DNA of 64,000 bases, from positions 620,001-684,000 of the forward strand of contig NZ_JBEWYP010000001.1 of NCBI RefSeq assembly GCF_040566555.1, read 5' to 3'. The position numbers and the translations under genes are program-made. Source of the stretch: Sediminicola sp040566555 (GTDB taxonomy: Bacteria; Bacteroidota; Bacteroidia; Flavobacteriales; Flavobacteriaceae). Below, one piece after another: positions 26,045 to 33,479 of the stretch (its first letter is position 1; each line of letters begins with the position of its first letter). Under the pieces are notes generated by a model that worked only from the letters and a program-made list of their open reading frames with translations, ran no database searches and had not been told where the DNA came from.

Positions 26045-26896
26045 TTATTGCTCAGCCTTTAAGGTAGGAGCATCTACTGCCCTATTTCGCTTTTTCTTAA
26101 AAGGAATTCCCAAGAGCTTGCCTATGTTAGCATTGTCCGCCGCATTGGGATGGGTGTCTACCCCATAGACGATATCTTCATTGGGCAGTTTAGTGAAAGT
26201 GCCGAGGAGTCGGTCCCAAATAGAAAAGATATTCCCATAGTTGGAATCTGTATACGGCAATACATAATGATGGTGCACCTTGTGCATGTCTGGGGAAACA
26301 ATCACGTAACTCAACAGATCATCCAACTTTTTTGGCAAGGTGATATTAGCATGGTTGAACTGTGACAAAACAACGGAAAGTGATTGATATAGCATAACGA
26401 TGCCTATGGGCGCCCCAACCACCAATACCCCAAAACAGGTAAACAAAAAACGAATGACGCTCTCCCCCGGATGGTGCCTATTGGCGGTAGTAGTATCTAC
26501 CTCATGGTCTGTATGGTGGATCAGGTGAAAACCCCAAAGTACTTTTATCTTATGCTGCACCCAATGTGCAAACCATGCCCCAATAAAATCCAACAATAAG
26601 ACCCCTAATAAAATCTTGCCCCATAACGGCATACCACCCACCCAGTTTAGAATTCCAAAATTATGGGTCACGGTCCAATCGCTGGTCTTTAAAAGGATAA
26701 AGGCAAGGGCAAAATTGACCACAATGGTAGTGAGGGTAAAAAAGATATTGAGGGCCCCGTGCCTGAACTTCTTATACTTGAACCTAAACAAGGGCACGGC
26801 GTATTCCAACAGCCAAAAGAAAGTAATCCCAGACGCCAGGATGATACTCCTATGGGAAGAGGGAATGGTTTCAAAATAACTGATAATGGATTCCAT
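26045..26896 (-). CDS. Sterol desaturase / fatty acid hydroxylase family protein
   Basis: 283 residues with four or more membrane helices and the histidine boxes of the family: HWVQHK (about 113), HLIHHTDHEVDTTTANRHH (about 125-143) and HKVHHH near 210. These ligate a di-iron centre that oxidises lipid substrates. Substrate not known. It is convergent with the DUF1343 gene; the stops are separated by 5 bp. Confidence 0.87.
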   Translation of the reverse strand: MESIISYFETIPSSHRSIILASGITFFWLLEYAVPLFRFKYKKFRHGALNIFFTLTTIVVNFALAFILLKTSDWTVTHNFGILNWVGGMPLWGKILLGVLLLDFIGAWFAHWVQHKIKVLWGFHLIHHTDHEVDTTTANRHHPGESVIRFLFTCFGVLVVGAPIGIVMLYQSLSVVLSQFNHANITLPKKLDDLLSYVIVSPDMHKVHHHYVLPYTDSNYGNIFSIWDRLLGTFTKLPNEDIVYGVDTHPNAADNANIGKLLGIPFKKKRNRAVDAPTLKAEQ

Positions 26897-26950
26897 ACTT
26901 GCAATATAAACAACCTGCCCAACATTTCAAATGTGGATTAAAGCGTGACC

Positions 26951-27448
26951 TTATTTTAATTTCACCCTTCGCTTCATTTCCTCTACAATATTGAAGGCGG
27001 CGGGGCAAATGGCCACATTCTTAAGGGTAAGGTTAGATATCTGCTGGAACTTTTTACGATCGGTATGGGGAAACTCCCTACAGGCTTTTGGCCGCACATC
27101 ATAGATCATGCAGTAGTTCTCGGCATCCAAAAAGGTACAGGGCACGCTCTGCAGCACATAGTCGTTCTCCTCATCCACCCTAAGGTAGGTATCAATGAAT
27201 TTTTGGGGTTTTAGGCGAAGGTGTTTGGCAATCCGCTCCACATCGGCAGTAGTGAACAAAGGTCCTGTGGTCTTACAGCAATTGGCGCAGGTAAGGCAAT
27301 CGGTGCGCTGGAATTCCTCCTCATGGAGCTCCTGCATCACATAATCCAGATCTTTGGGCGGCTTCTTCTTTAATTTAGCAAAGAATTTCTTGTTTTCCGC
27401 GTGCTTTTCCTTTGCTAATTTTGGGAGGTTGCCTAATACTTCGTCCAT
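26951..27448 (-). CDS. YkgJ-type cysteine cluster protein
   Basis: 165 residues. The cysteine set DCLTCANCCKTTGPLF, then VPCTFLD...YCMIYDVRPKACREFP and a late Cys in ICPAAF, fits the YkgJ/UPF0153 family, which probably binds Zn or an Fe-S cluster. Biochemical role is unknown. It is divergent from the methyltransferase gene with a 63-bp gap. Confidence 0.88.
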   Translation of the reverse strand: MDEVLGNLPKLAKEKHAENKKFFAKLKKKPPKDLDYVMQELHEEEFQRTDCLTCANCCKTTGPLFTTADVERIAKHLRLKPQKFIDTYLRVDEENDYVLQSVPCTFLDAENYCMIYDVRPKACREFPHTDRKKFQQISNLTLKNVAICPAAFNIVEEMKRRVKLK

Positions 27449-27511
27449 GGGGCAATAAACTTTTTAAAGTGGGCCAAAATTCCCACATTTGCATGGAAAA
27501 AACAAATTTAA

Positions 27512-28228
27512 ATGGAGAAGGACATTTTTGGGAACGCTATCCTGGATTATCAATTGGGCACCTATACGGAGGATATCAAAACCTACTCCTCCCTGGACGA
27601 GGAAGATGTTATTCCCGTACCCTATCTCTTCCGCACCTTTAAGGCAATGCCCCCTTTGGAGCAAAAAGCCCTAAAACTGTGCAAGGGCAGCATTTTGGAT
27701 ATTGGTAGCGGGGCAGGGAGCCATAGCCTTTACCTACAGAAAAAGGGCTTTGATGTCACTGCGCTGGACCAGTCGCACGGAGCCGTGGAAGCCTGCAAAC
27801 TGAGGGGGATAAAAAAGGTGGTGGAGTCTGACCTGTATGATCTTAAGGACCAGAAATTTGATACCCTTTTAATGCTCATGAACGGGATTGGCATCGTGGG
27901 GAAACTAAAGAACCTGGATAAATTCTTCACCCATATTAAAACGTTGTTGAAACCTGGGGGACAGTTGTTGTTAGATTCCAGTGATATCATCTATATGTTC
28001 GAGGAGGACGAGGATGGCGGGTATTGGCTACCCGACACGGGAAATTATTATGGGGAGGTGACTTTTACCATGGAATACAAAAAGAAAAAGACCGATGAAT
28101 TTCCTTGGCTTTATATAGATTACAATACGTTGCAACGTGCTGCACAGAGCTCAAATTTTAACTGTGAGCTTGTAAGCGAGGGAGAACATTACGACTATTT
28201 AGCTAAGCTTACCCTAGATTTACAATAG
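27512..28228 (+). CDS. Class I SAM-dependent methyltransferase
   Basis: 238 residues. Motif I reads ILDIGSGAGSHSL, followed by the acidic loop DVTALDQSHGAVEAC, FDTLLMLMNGIG (motif II/IV region) and LLKPGGQLLLDSSD. Substrate is not visible from the sequence. No membrane or signal segment. It is divergent from the cysteine cluster protein gene and 64 bp upstream of a lipoprotein metalloprotease gene. Confidence 0.9.
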   Translation: MEKDIFGNAILDYQLGTYTEDIKTYSSLDEEDVIPVPYLFRTFKAMPPLEQKALKLCKGSILDIGSGAGSHSLYLQKKGFDVTALDQSHGAVEACKLRGIKKVVESDLYDLKDQKFDTLLMLMNGIGIVGKLKNLDKFFTHIKTLLKPGGQLLLDSSDIIYMFEEDEDGGYWLPDTGNYYGEVTFTMEYKKKKTDEFPWLYIDYNTLQRAAQSSNFNCELVSEGEHYDYLAKLTLDLQ

Positions 28229-28292
28229 AACCAATTTGGTTTCGTTATCGTAAGTACAGGTAGTGAACTAAGAATTAAAGATTTTTGATGCT

Positions 28293-29108
28293 ATGAAATT
28301 GAAATATGTTTTCCTAATACTAACAGCCTTTTTAACCGTTTACAGTTGCTCCAAAGACTCCAGTGACGGCGGCACAGAGGAACCACCAAAAATTAATAAG
28401 ACTCCTAACCTTCAGGGGACCGGGGATTCTGCCAATGACCTTTTGGCCAATAGCACCTATACCAAATTATTGATAGAGATCGCCTATGTGGAAGGTTTTA
28501 GGCCTACGGCCCGTACCGAAGCCGATGTAATAGAATTTTTAAAGGAGGTGACATTTAAGCAAGATGTTCAGGTCATCTTTAAATCTTTACCCTCTCCTAA
28601 AAAGACGTCCTTATCCCTTGAGGAAGTGGACGAGCTGGAGCAGGAGAACAGGACCGTTTACAATACAGAAGATACTATAGCCGTATATATTTATTTTGCC
28701 GATGCCCCATCCGACACGGATACACCCAATGGTAATTCGGCCACTTTGGGAGCGGTATACCGCAATACTTCCATGGTGATTTATGAGAGTACCGTGCGCA
28801 AACTGGCAAATTCCAGTGTATTGATCTCTTTGGCCACGGCCGAAACCGCTACCATGCACCATGAGTTTGGACATTTGTTCGGACTGGTGAATTTAGGGAG
28901 CACTATGGTGAACCCACACGAGTCCCAATCTCAGAATGAAGAGGGACAGTTGGTGGGCGATAGCCACTGTGATATAGATGGATGTTTAATGAATGCCGAA
29001 CTGGAATTTGGTTCTGGAATGAGAAAAATGTTGGTAGCCAAGAACGGGGCCGTCCCTGAATTGGATGCGGAATGCATGCTGGACCTTCAAGCCAACGGAG
29101 GCCGGTAG
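28293..29108 (+). CDS. Zinc metalloprotease lipoprotein
   Basis: 271 residues starting with a lipoprotein signal (YVFLILTAFLTVYSCSK). The zinc motif HHEFGHLFGLVNLG (HExxH with a following Gly and Asn/Leu region) is near residue 190. The cysteines in SHCDIDGCLMNAELE follow, as in M10/M12-like membrane metalloproteases of Flavobacteriia. It should act at the outer side of the envelope. A bidirectional terminator follows. Confidence 0.85.
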   Translation: MKLKYVFLILTAFLTVYSCSKDSSDGGTEEPPKINKTPNLQGTGDSANDLLANSTYTKLLIEIAYVEGFRPTARTEADVIEFLKEVTFKQDVQVIFKSLPSPKKTSLSLEEVDELEQENRTVYNTEDTIAVYIYFADAPSDTDTPNGNSATLGAVYRNTSMVIYESTVRKLANSSVLISLATAETATMHHEFGHLFGLVNLGSTMVNPHESQSQNEEGQLVGDSHCDIDGCLMNAELEFGSGMRKMLVAKNGAVPELDAECMLDLQANGGR

Positions 29109-29109
29109 A

Positions 29110-29160
29110 TCTTGCCTCTTGAGACTTACGTCTTGTCTCTTGAATCTCTCGTCTTACGTT
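29110..29160. repeat. Degenerate CTTACGTCTTG/TCTCTTG repeat
   Basis: About 50 bp made of variants of TCTTG, CTTACG and TCTC (for example CTCTTGAGACTTACGTCTTG, then TCTCTTGAATCTCTCGTCTT). It lies just after the metalloprotease stop codon. No function seen. Confidence 0.5.
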
Positions 29161-29173
29161 TTGATACTAAACT

Positions 29174-29212
29174 AAAAAAGCTCCTTTTGATAATTCAGAA
29201 GGAGCTTTTTTT
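29174..29212. terminator. Bidirectional terminator between metalloprotease and queE
   Basis: The stem AAAAAGCTCCTT / AAGGAGCTTTTT with a loop of about 12 nt has A and T runs on the two sides, so it can end transcription from both the plus-strand metalloprotease gene and the minus-strand queE gene. Confidence 0.88.
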
Positions 29213-29213
29213 A

Positions 29214-29846
29214 TTAGGGGATATTTAAATATTTATGCGTCTGTAGGGAGACCTTCCATTTGGGGTTCTTCATCACATAGTCTACGATCAGGGGGACCAT
29301 TTTATCACGTACGCTCCATTCTGGTTGTAGGTATAGGATACAGTTGCCGTTTACTTTAGCTGCCTGTTCCTCGGCAAAGATAAAATCGTGCTTGTTAAAG
29401 ATGATCATTTTCAGCTCATGGGCCTTGTCATAGATGATCCCTTCCGGCAGTTTGTTCTTTTTTGGGGAAAGGCAGATCCAGTCCCAATGGCCGGTAAGCG
29501 GGTAGGCTCCGGAAGTTTCTATATGCACCTGCAGGTTTTTGTCCTTTAGGGCAGCGGTAAGCGGATTCATGTCCCACGTAAGGGGCTCGCCCCCAGTCAC
29601 TACAATGGTATCCGAATATTTCGCGGCATTGTCCACAATGGCAGAGATATGTGTTGGAGGATGTGTTTCTGCATTCCAGCTTTCCTTAACATCACACCAA
29701 TGGCAGCCCACATCGCAACCCCCTACCCTAATAAAATAGGCGGCGGTGCCCTTGTGGAACCCTTCTCCCTGTATGGTATAGAATTCCTCCATTAAAGGGA
29801 GCATTTCCCCTTTGTCCACCAATGCTAAAACTTCATTTTTTACCAT
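29214..29846 (-). CDS. queE: 7-carboxy-7-deazaguanine synthase
   Basis: 210 residues of the radical SAM enzyme that turns carboxytetrahydropterin into 7-carboxy-7-deazaguanine in queuosine synthesis. FYTIQGEGFHKG and the cluster motif with Cys44, Cys48 and Cys51 (GGCDVGCHWCD, C-x3-C-x2-C) are diagnostic. VVTGGEPLTWDM follows. Stand-alone gene ending at a bidirectional terminator; no other queuosine genes are in the window. Confidence 0.92.
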   Translation of the reverse strand: MVKNEVLALVDKGEMLPLMEEFYTIQGEGFHKGTAAYFIRVGGCDVGCHWCDVKESWNAETHPPTHISAIVDNAAKYSDTIVVTGGEPLTWDMNPLTAALKDKNLQVHIETSGAYPLTGHWDWICLSPKKNKLPEGIIYDKAHELKMIIFNKHDFIFAEEQAAKVNGNCILYLQPEWSVRDKMVPLIVDYVMKNPKWKVSLQTHKYLNIP

Positions 29847-30059
29847 GGCGCAAAGATACGATAACCCATTTAATATTTAGGCATGGGATTGTGGAGATAA
29901 AAACATCTATAAAATAGATTATTTTCTTAATAATTTATGTAGATTTAGGCGGAGAATATTCTCGACATGTTGGTTTGGTGGCAGATCACATTTAAAGGAG
30001 GATTATTTGGAGTTTAATTGAATTGCTTCTCTTTAGTCATAGATCACGCTTAATTAAAT

Positions 30060-30956
30060 ATGGGTTATAAAAATTTTGACTTAATTGATTATGGATGGGT
30101 TGCTGTTAGGTTTATCTGCGATAGCTGTGGCACAAAATTAATCTCAGGAAAAATTCCAATTCCGGACATTGATTACCCTGATTTAGATGTAGATGGAACC
30201 CCTTGTTTAACTAATATTGATAATAAAAGATGTCCAAAATGTGGTAAATATCACACTATCCATGTAGGTATTCCTAATGTGAATGATAATACGGAACCAT
30301 ATATTGAAATTGATGGAATAGATAAGAGAGACATCCTTGATGCAATAACTTATGATATATGGGAAGAAATTTATGACTATGATGCAGTAGATGCCATTCT
30401 AAGTACTGATCAGTCTATTGGTCGATTTATTAATGATATGGAGGATTTATCTCAGCTAAATTTAGCTGTCTTCGAAAAGAAATCCCTCCAAATTGCACTT
30501 CACCGACAAATTTTTTCTGGTGCAATTACATGCTTAGAGGATTACCTATCTTCTACTCTTATCAGAGAAGTAATTGGAGATGAAGTTAATTTTCGAAAAT
30601 TTGTGAGTACATACCACGGTCTAAAAAATCGGAAATTTGAACTAGGTAATATTTATAGTCAACTAGACGAACTTTATGAAATAGTAAAAAGGGAACTTTT
30701 GGATGTAATCTACCATGACTTACCTAAGGTAAAAGGAATGTACCATGACACTCTTAAAGTTCAATTTCCAAACATGGAAAAAATTATTAAAAACATTAAA
30801 ACCCGACATGACATAGTTCATCGAAATGGAAAAACAAAAGGCGGTGAATACATTAAGTTAGATAAAGAAGATGTTGAAAAACACATTAAAGAAACTATAG
30901 AATTTGTCGTATTTATCGAGAAGCAAATAAATCCCGATTTTTCACTACCAAGCTAG
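30060..30956 (+). CDS. Zinc-ribbon protein with C-terminal HEPN-like domain
   Basis: 298 residues, AT-rich codon use compared with the flanking core genes. Four cysteines, Cys20/Cys23 (CDSCG) and Cys58/Cys61 (CPKCG), form a likely zinc ribbon. The C-terminal helical part contains KTRHDIVHRNG with Arg249 and His254, the R-x4-H motif of HEPN ribonuclease domains. Such domains occur in toxins and defence proteins, so an RNase role is possible (inference). The stop codon TAG falls inside the first REP palindrome. No partner antitoxin was recognised next to it. Confidence 0.65.
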   Translation: MGYKNFDLIDYGWVAVRFICDSCGTKLISGKIPIPDIDYPDLDVDGTPCLTNIDNKRCPKCGKYHTIHVGIPNVNDNTEPYIEIDGIDKRDILDAITYDIWEEIYDYDAVDAILSTDQSIGRFINDMEDLSQLNLAVFEKKSLQIALHRQIFSGAITCLEDYLSSTLIREVIGDEVNFRKFVSTYHGLKNRKFELGNIYSQLDELYEIVKRELLDVIYHDLPKVKGMYHDTLKVQFPNMEKIIKNIKTRHDIVHRNGKTKGGEYIKLDKEDVEKHIKETIEFVVFIEKQINPDFSLPS

Positions 30957-30977
30957 CGCGAGCGTCACGCTCGTGCC
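30952..30977 (+). repeat. REP copy R1 (forward)
   Basis: GC-rich palindrome with core GCGCGAGCGTCACGCTCGTG: stem CGAGCG / CGCTCG around a TCA loop, with further GC pairing outside. Its first bases overlap the stop codon of the HEPN-like gene. Together with the following leader it is repeated at R2 (57 of 63 identical). Confidence 0.85.
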
Positions 30978-31023
30978 TAAGTGGTAGGCTACGATTCATT
31001 CAATAACCTATGTAAACTATATT

Positions 31024-31329
31024 ATGGAATTATCAATTTTCACAAGAACATATAGACGAAGCTTAATTCATTTGGCTTTAATAATAACCGCTTTTGTCCT
31101 AATCCATTTATTTGGAGATTTTGAAAAATATCCATTCATGTTCCTTGTTGGCATTCCACTGCTAATAGTAGAGGTGTCAGGAGTAGCTGGTTTCATCAAA
31201 TTGATCAGGAATAGGCATAAAGAAAAGGATTACCGATATGTCATTGCCTTTATGATCAATGGCTTGATAACATTGCTATTGGTGTTTACCATATTCATTT
31301 TCATAAAAACAGTCCTAAAGCTACTCTAA
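31024..31329 (+). CDS. Small membrane protein, unknown
   Basis: 101 residues with three hydrophobic segments (HLALIITAFVLIHLFGDF; FMFLVGIPLLIVEVSGVAGF; YVIAFMINGLITLLLVFTIF). Family not recognised. Its leader of about 60 bp, including REP copy R1, is nearly identical to that of the next gene. It has the AT-rich composition of the accessory region. Confidence 0.6.
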   Translation: MELSIFTRTYRRSLIHLALIITAFVLIHLFGDFEKYPFMFLVGIPLLIVEVSGVAGFIKLIRNRHKEKDYRYVIAFMINGLITLLLVFTIFIFIKTVLKLL

Positions 31330-31337
31330 AACCCTCC

Positions 31338-31363
31338 TCTAGTGCGAGCGTCACGCTCGTGCC
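31338..31363 (+). repeat. REP copy R2 (forward)
   Basis: Same palindrome as R1, in the gap between the small membrane protein and the 206-residue protein. The 63 bp from 31344 to 31406 match 30958-31020 at 57 positions. Confidence 0.85.
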
Positions 31364-31413
31364 TAAATAGTAGGCTACGTTTTATTCAAAAACCTATATA
31401 AACTATTTTAAAA

Positions 31414-32034
31414 ATGATCGATAAACTTGGAGGAAAATGGTTAAATGTTAGCGGAGGAAGACCATTCGGCCAACCTTTCCTTATTGTATTTGAGAATGGA
31501 AAAATAAAATATTCCTTTTTAAATAAAAACTCAAAAAATCTAGTGCTAGCCGAAACTAAACAGGATAAATTCAATGAAGATGTTTCTTCATTCACTAAAA
31601 TAGAAATTATCAATCCAAATAGGATTAGATTATTTCGAAAAGGAGTAAGACATATACTTATTCATGATGTGGAATCTAGAACGGAAGACGTAATATTTGA
31701 GGAGGATTATGTCAGATTATTGCCTACAAAATCACACCTATCTGAAAGTCGAATTCAACTTATGAAATATGATCTTAATTGGAAGCATGAAAAGGTCATA
31801 ATTGAATTTAATACCATTTTAGATAGGACTTATATCCAAGAAATCAACAAAAGATTAAACCAGCAAGGAACTACAATTCTATTAGAAAAAATAGACCAAA
31901 CACTTCTATTTTCAATGCTTTACAATAATTTTAGAACCTTAATTATGCCGATAATAAATGTTGATGATGAAAAAATGATTTTATGCGGATTTCCAGAAAA
32001 GCCATATGAGGTCATTGCTATGCGAACAAATTAA
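31414..32034 (+). CDS. Hypothetical protein, accessory region
   Basis: 206 residues, no signal peptide or membrane helix. Mixed alpha/beta composition; no motif recognised. It starts with an ATG about 8 nt after the duplicated REP-leader unit. AT-rich codon use. It could be cargo of the repeat-rich region. Confidence 0.55.
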   Translation: MIDKLGGKWLNVSGGRPFGQPFLIVFENGKIKYSFLNKNSKNLVLAETKQDKFNEDVSSFTKIEIINPNRIRLFRKGVRHILIHDVESRTEDVIFEEDYVRLLPTKSHLSESRIQLMKYDLNWKHEKVIIEFNTILDRTYIQEINKRLNQQGTTILLEKIDQTLLFSMLYNNFRTLIMPIINVDDEKMILCGFPEKPYEVIAMRTN

Positions 32035-32059
32035 ACGTATTATAACACTGACTGGCTAC

Positions 32060-32085
32060 GCTAGCGCGAACGTCACGCTCGTGAA
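32060..32085 (+). repeat. REP copy R3 (forward)
   Basis: GCTAGCGCGAACGTCACGCT and CGTGAA tail: one arm base changed (AACG for AGCG). It lies between the 206-residue gene and the truncated exported-protein gene, and is preceded by GGCTACG, a motif found after R1 and R2. Confidence 0.8.
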
Positions 32086-32131
32086 TGCAGAGGCATTATT
32101 ATTATAATATTGAAAAGAATATATCAACCTT

Positions 32132-32509
32132 ATGAGTCTGAAAATAAACCAATATCAATATGTATTATTTTTAATTGTTTTCCTTACTGGAGAACAATCT
32201 TTTTGTCAAGGAAATACACAAATAACATTTTCAGAAAATCAGACCATGTCCTATTTGGAACCTATAATAATATACAATTCTAAAAAAAGGAATGCCAATA
32301 CATATGAACAATATGCTGAATCTATAAGAACATCATTGGATTCGCTATTTAAAAATGAAGCAGATAAATATCATTTGTCTGAAAAAATATTATTACCCAA
32401 AAATAATAAGAAACTTACCCCGCTGGCGCGAGCGTCACGCTCGTGCCTTCAACATTTAAGAAACAAAATATTCAATAATCAAATTGAGCAGAAAATACAA
32501 ATTCCATAA
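32132..32509 (+). pseudogene. Truncated exported protein ending in a REP
   Basis: 125 codons: a signal peptide (YVLFLIVFLTGEQSFCQ) and a start of a mature domain, then at about residue 97 the frame runs into REP copy R4, so that the last residues (PLARASRSCLQHL...) are translated repeat and the start of the transposase gene. The natural C-terminus seems to be lost. I see no remnant of it downstream of the transposase gene. Either an insertion with deletion or a decayed end explains this. Confidence 0.6.
32422..32447 (+). repeat. REP copy R4 (forward), 37 bp before the RAYT gene
   Basis: Full consensus core GCGCGAGCGTCACGCTCGTG. It is the copy nearest the transposase start and interrupts the upstream frame. 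Downstream of the transposase the nearest copies are inverted, so the gene is flanked by opposed REPs. Confidence 0.88.
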
Positions 32510-33050
32510 CCCGACCGCAGCCTACTTTGTAAGCTTTGCAACCGTGCATTGGATAGATGTATTTACAAGGCAACCTTATTTTTCGATATTGGAACGGGCC
32601 ATTGAACATTGCAGAAAAGAAAAAGGTATGGAGGTATTCGCTTATTGTTTTATGCCCAGTCATGTACATTTAATCTTTAGATCAACCAATGGAGATCCAT
32701 CTGGCCTTTTAAGGGACTTTAAAGGCTTTACCGCAAAACAGATGATAAAAGAAATTGAAGAAAATCCTCAAGAGAGTAGAAAGGAATGGCTATTATGGAT
32801 GATGGAAAGGGCAGGAAAAAAGAAAAGTAATGTATCAAAAAGACAGTTTTGGCAGCAGCACAATAAACCTATAGAACTATGGAGCGATAAGGTAATAAAA
32901 CAGAAAATAGATTATATCCACTATAATCCTGTAGAACAAGGCTTTGTTACCGACCCCATAGAATGGAAATATAGCAGTGCCAGAAATTATGTTGATGATG
33001 ATACGATATTGAAAATTGACAATGATGGTATAGACCTGGGATTTCTATGA
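32484..33050 (+). CDS. REP-associated tyrosine transposase (RAYT, Y1 HUH family)
   Basis: 188 residues. The HUH motif is MPSHVHLI with His60 and His62; the helix with the nucleophilic tyrosine is in KIDYIHYNPVEQGF (Tyr144 or Tyr147), then WKYSSARNYV, a standard ending of this family. These IS200-related single-strand transposases mobilise short REP palindromes. The only start before the domain is a TTG at 32484; an in-frame TAA lies just upstream. It overlaps the truncated frame by 26 nt. It has REPs in opposite orientation on its two sides and is probably the enzyme that spread the twelve local copies. Confidence 0.9.
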   Translation: MSRKYKFHNPTAAYFVSFATVHWIDVFTRQPYFSILERAIEHCRKEKGMEVFAYCFMPSHVHLIFRSTNGDPSGLLRDFKGFTAKQMIKEIEENPQESRKEWLLWMMERAGKKKSNVSKRQFWQQHNKPIELWSDKVIKQKIDYIHYNPVEQGFVTDPIEWKYSSARNYVDDDTILKIDNDGIDLGFL

Positions 33051-33087
33051 AATCTCATAAGAGACAAAATTTTCGAAATAGGCCGAG

Positions 33088-33113
33088 TACACGAGCGAGA
33101 CGCTCGCGCTAGC
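33088..33113 (-). repeat. REP copy R5 (inverted)
   Basis: ACACGAGCGAGACGCTCGCG then CTAGC, the reverse complement of the consensus with AGA/TCT loop instead of TGA/TCA. It is the first copy after the transposase stop codon. Confidence 0.87.
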
Positions 33114-33133
33114 ATAGGACAATAGGGCCAAAG

Positions 33134-33159
33134 GACACGAGCGAGACGCTCGCGCTAGC
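33134..33159 (-). repeat. REP copy R6 (inverted)
   Basis: Identical to R5 over the core (CACGAGCGAGACGCTCGCGC), 46 bp further on. The shared AGA loop suggests R5 and R6 came from one recent duplication. Confidence 0.87.
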
Positions 33160-33190
33160 AAGAGAAACAAAGATTTTGAAATTGGCTGAG

Positions 33191-33215
33191 GGCACGAGCG
33201 AGGTGCTCGCGCCAG
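33191..33215 (-). repeat. REP copy R7 (inverted, diverged)
   Basis: GGCACGAGCGAGGTGCTCGC then GCCAG. Loop changed to AGG with one arm base different. Confidence 0.8.
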
Positions 33216-33222
33216 AATAGGG

Positions 33223-33239
33223 GAGACGCTCGCGCTAGC
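33223..33239 (-). repeat. REP copy R8 (inverted, half)
   Basis: GAGACGCTCGCGCTAGC only: the loop and one arm of an inverted copy. It abuts R9 and together they form a composite block. Confidence 0.7.
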
Positions 33240-33259
33240 AGAGGCGTCATGCTCGTGCC
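33240..33259 (+). repeat. REP copy R9 (forward, partial)
   Basis: AGAGGCGTCATGCTCGTGCC: the loop and 3' arm of a forward copy. Between here and the oxidoreductase gene at 33480 lie about 220 bp with a TTTGACAGTCAAA palindrome near 33350 and a CGATTTTAATCG hairpin near 33410, possible promoter parts. Confidence 0.7.
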
Positions 33260-33479
33260 ATTACAACTTCAAAAAGTAGTATTTTAAAATGATTGAAAAT
33301 TTTCAATTGCCAACAACGGTACAATTTAAGGTTTAAATTAATGGTTCTTTTGACAGTCAAAGGCTTCTAATAAACTTCTTGTTTGATAACCCCTAAGTGT
33401 CAAACGTGTCGATTTTAATCGGCGAAACCCTAAAATCCTATTTAATAAATGATTATTTTAAGGGATCAATTCCTTTCAA

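Noticed and set aside
33348..33364. TTTGACAGTCAAA palindrome upstream of the oxidoreductase gene as a Crp/FNR-like box
   Set aside because: Odd spacing of the half-sites and no matching -7 element at 33 bp; left as a possible operator of another kind.
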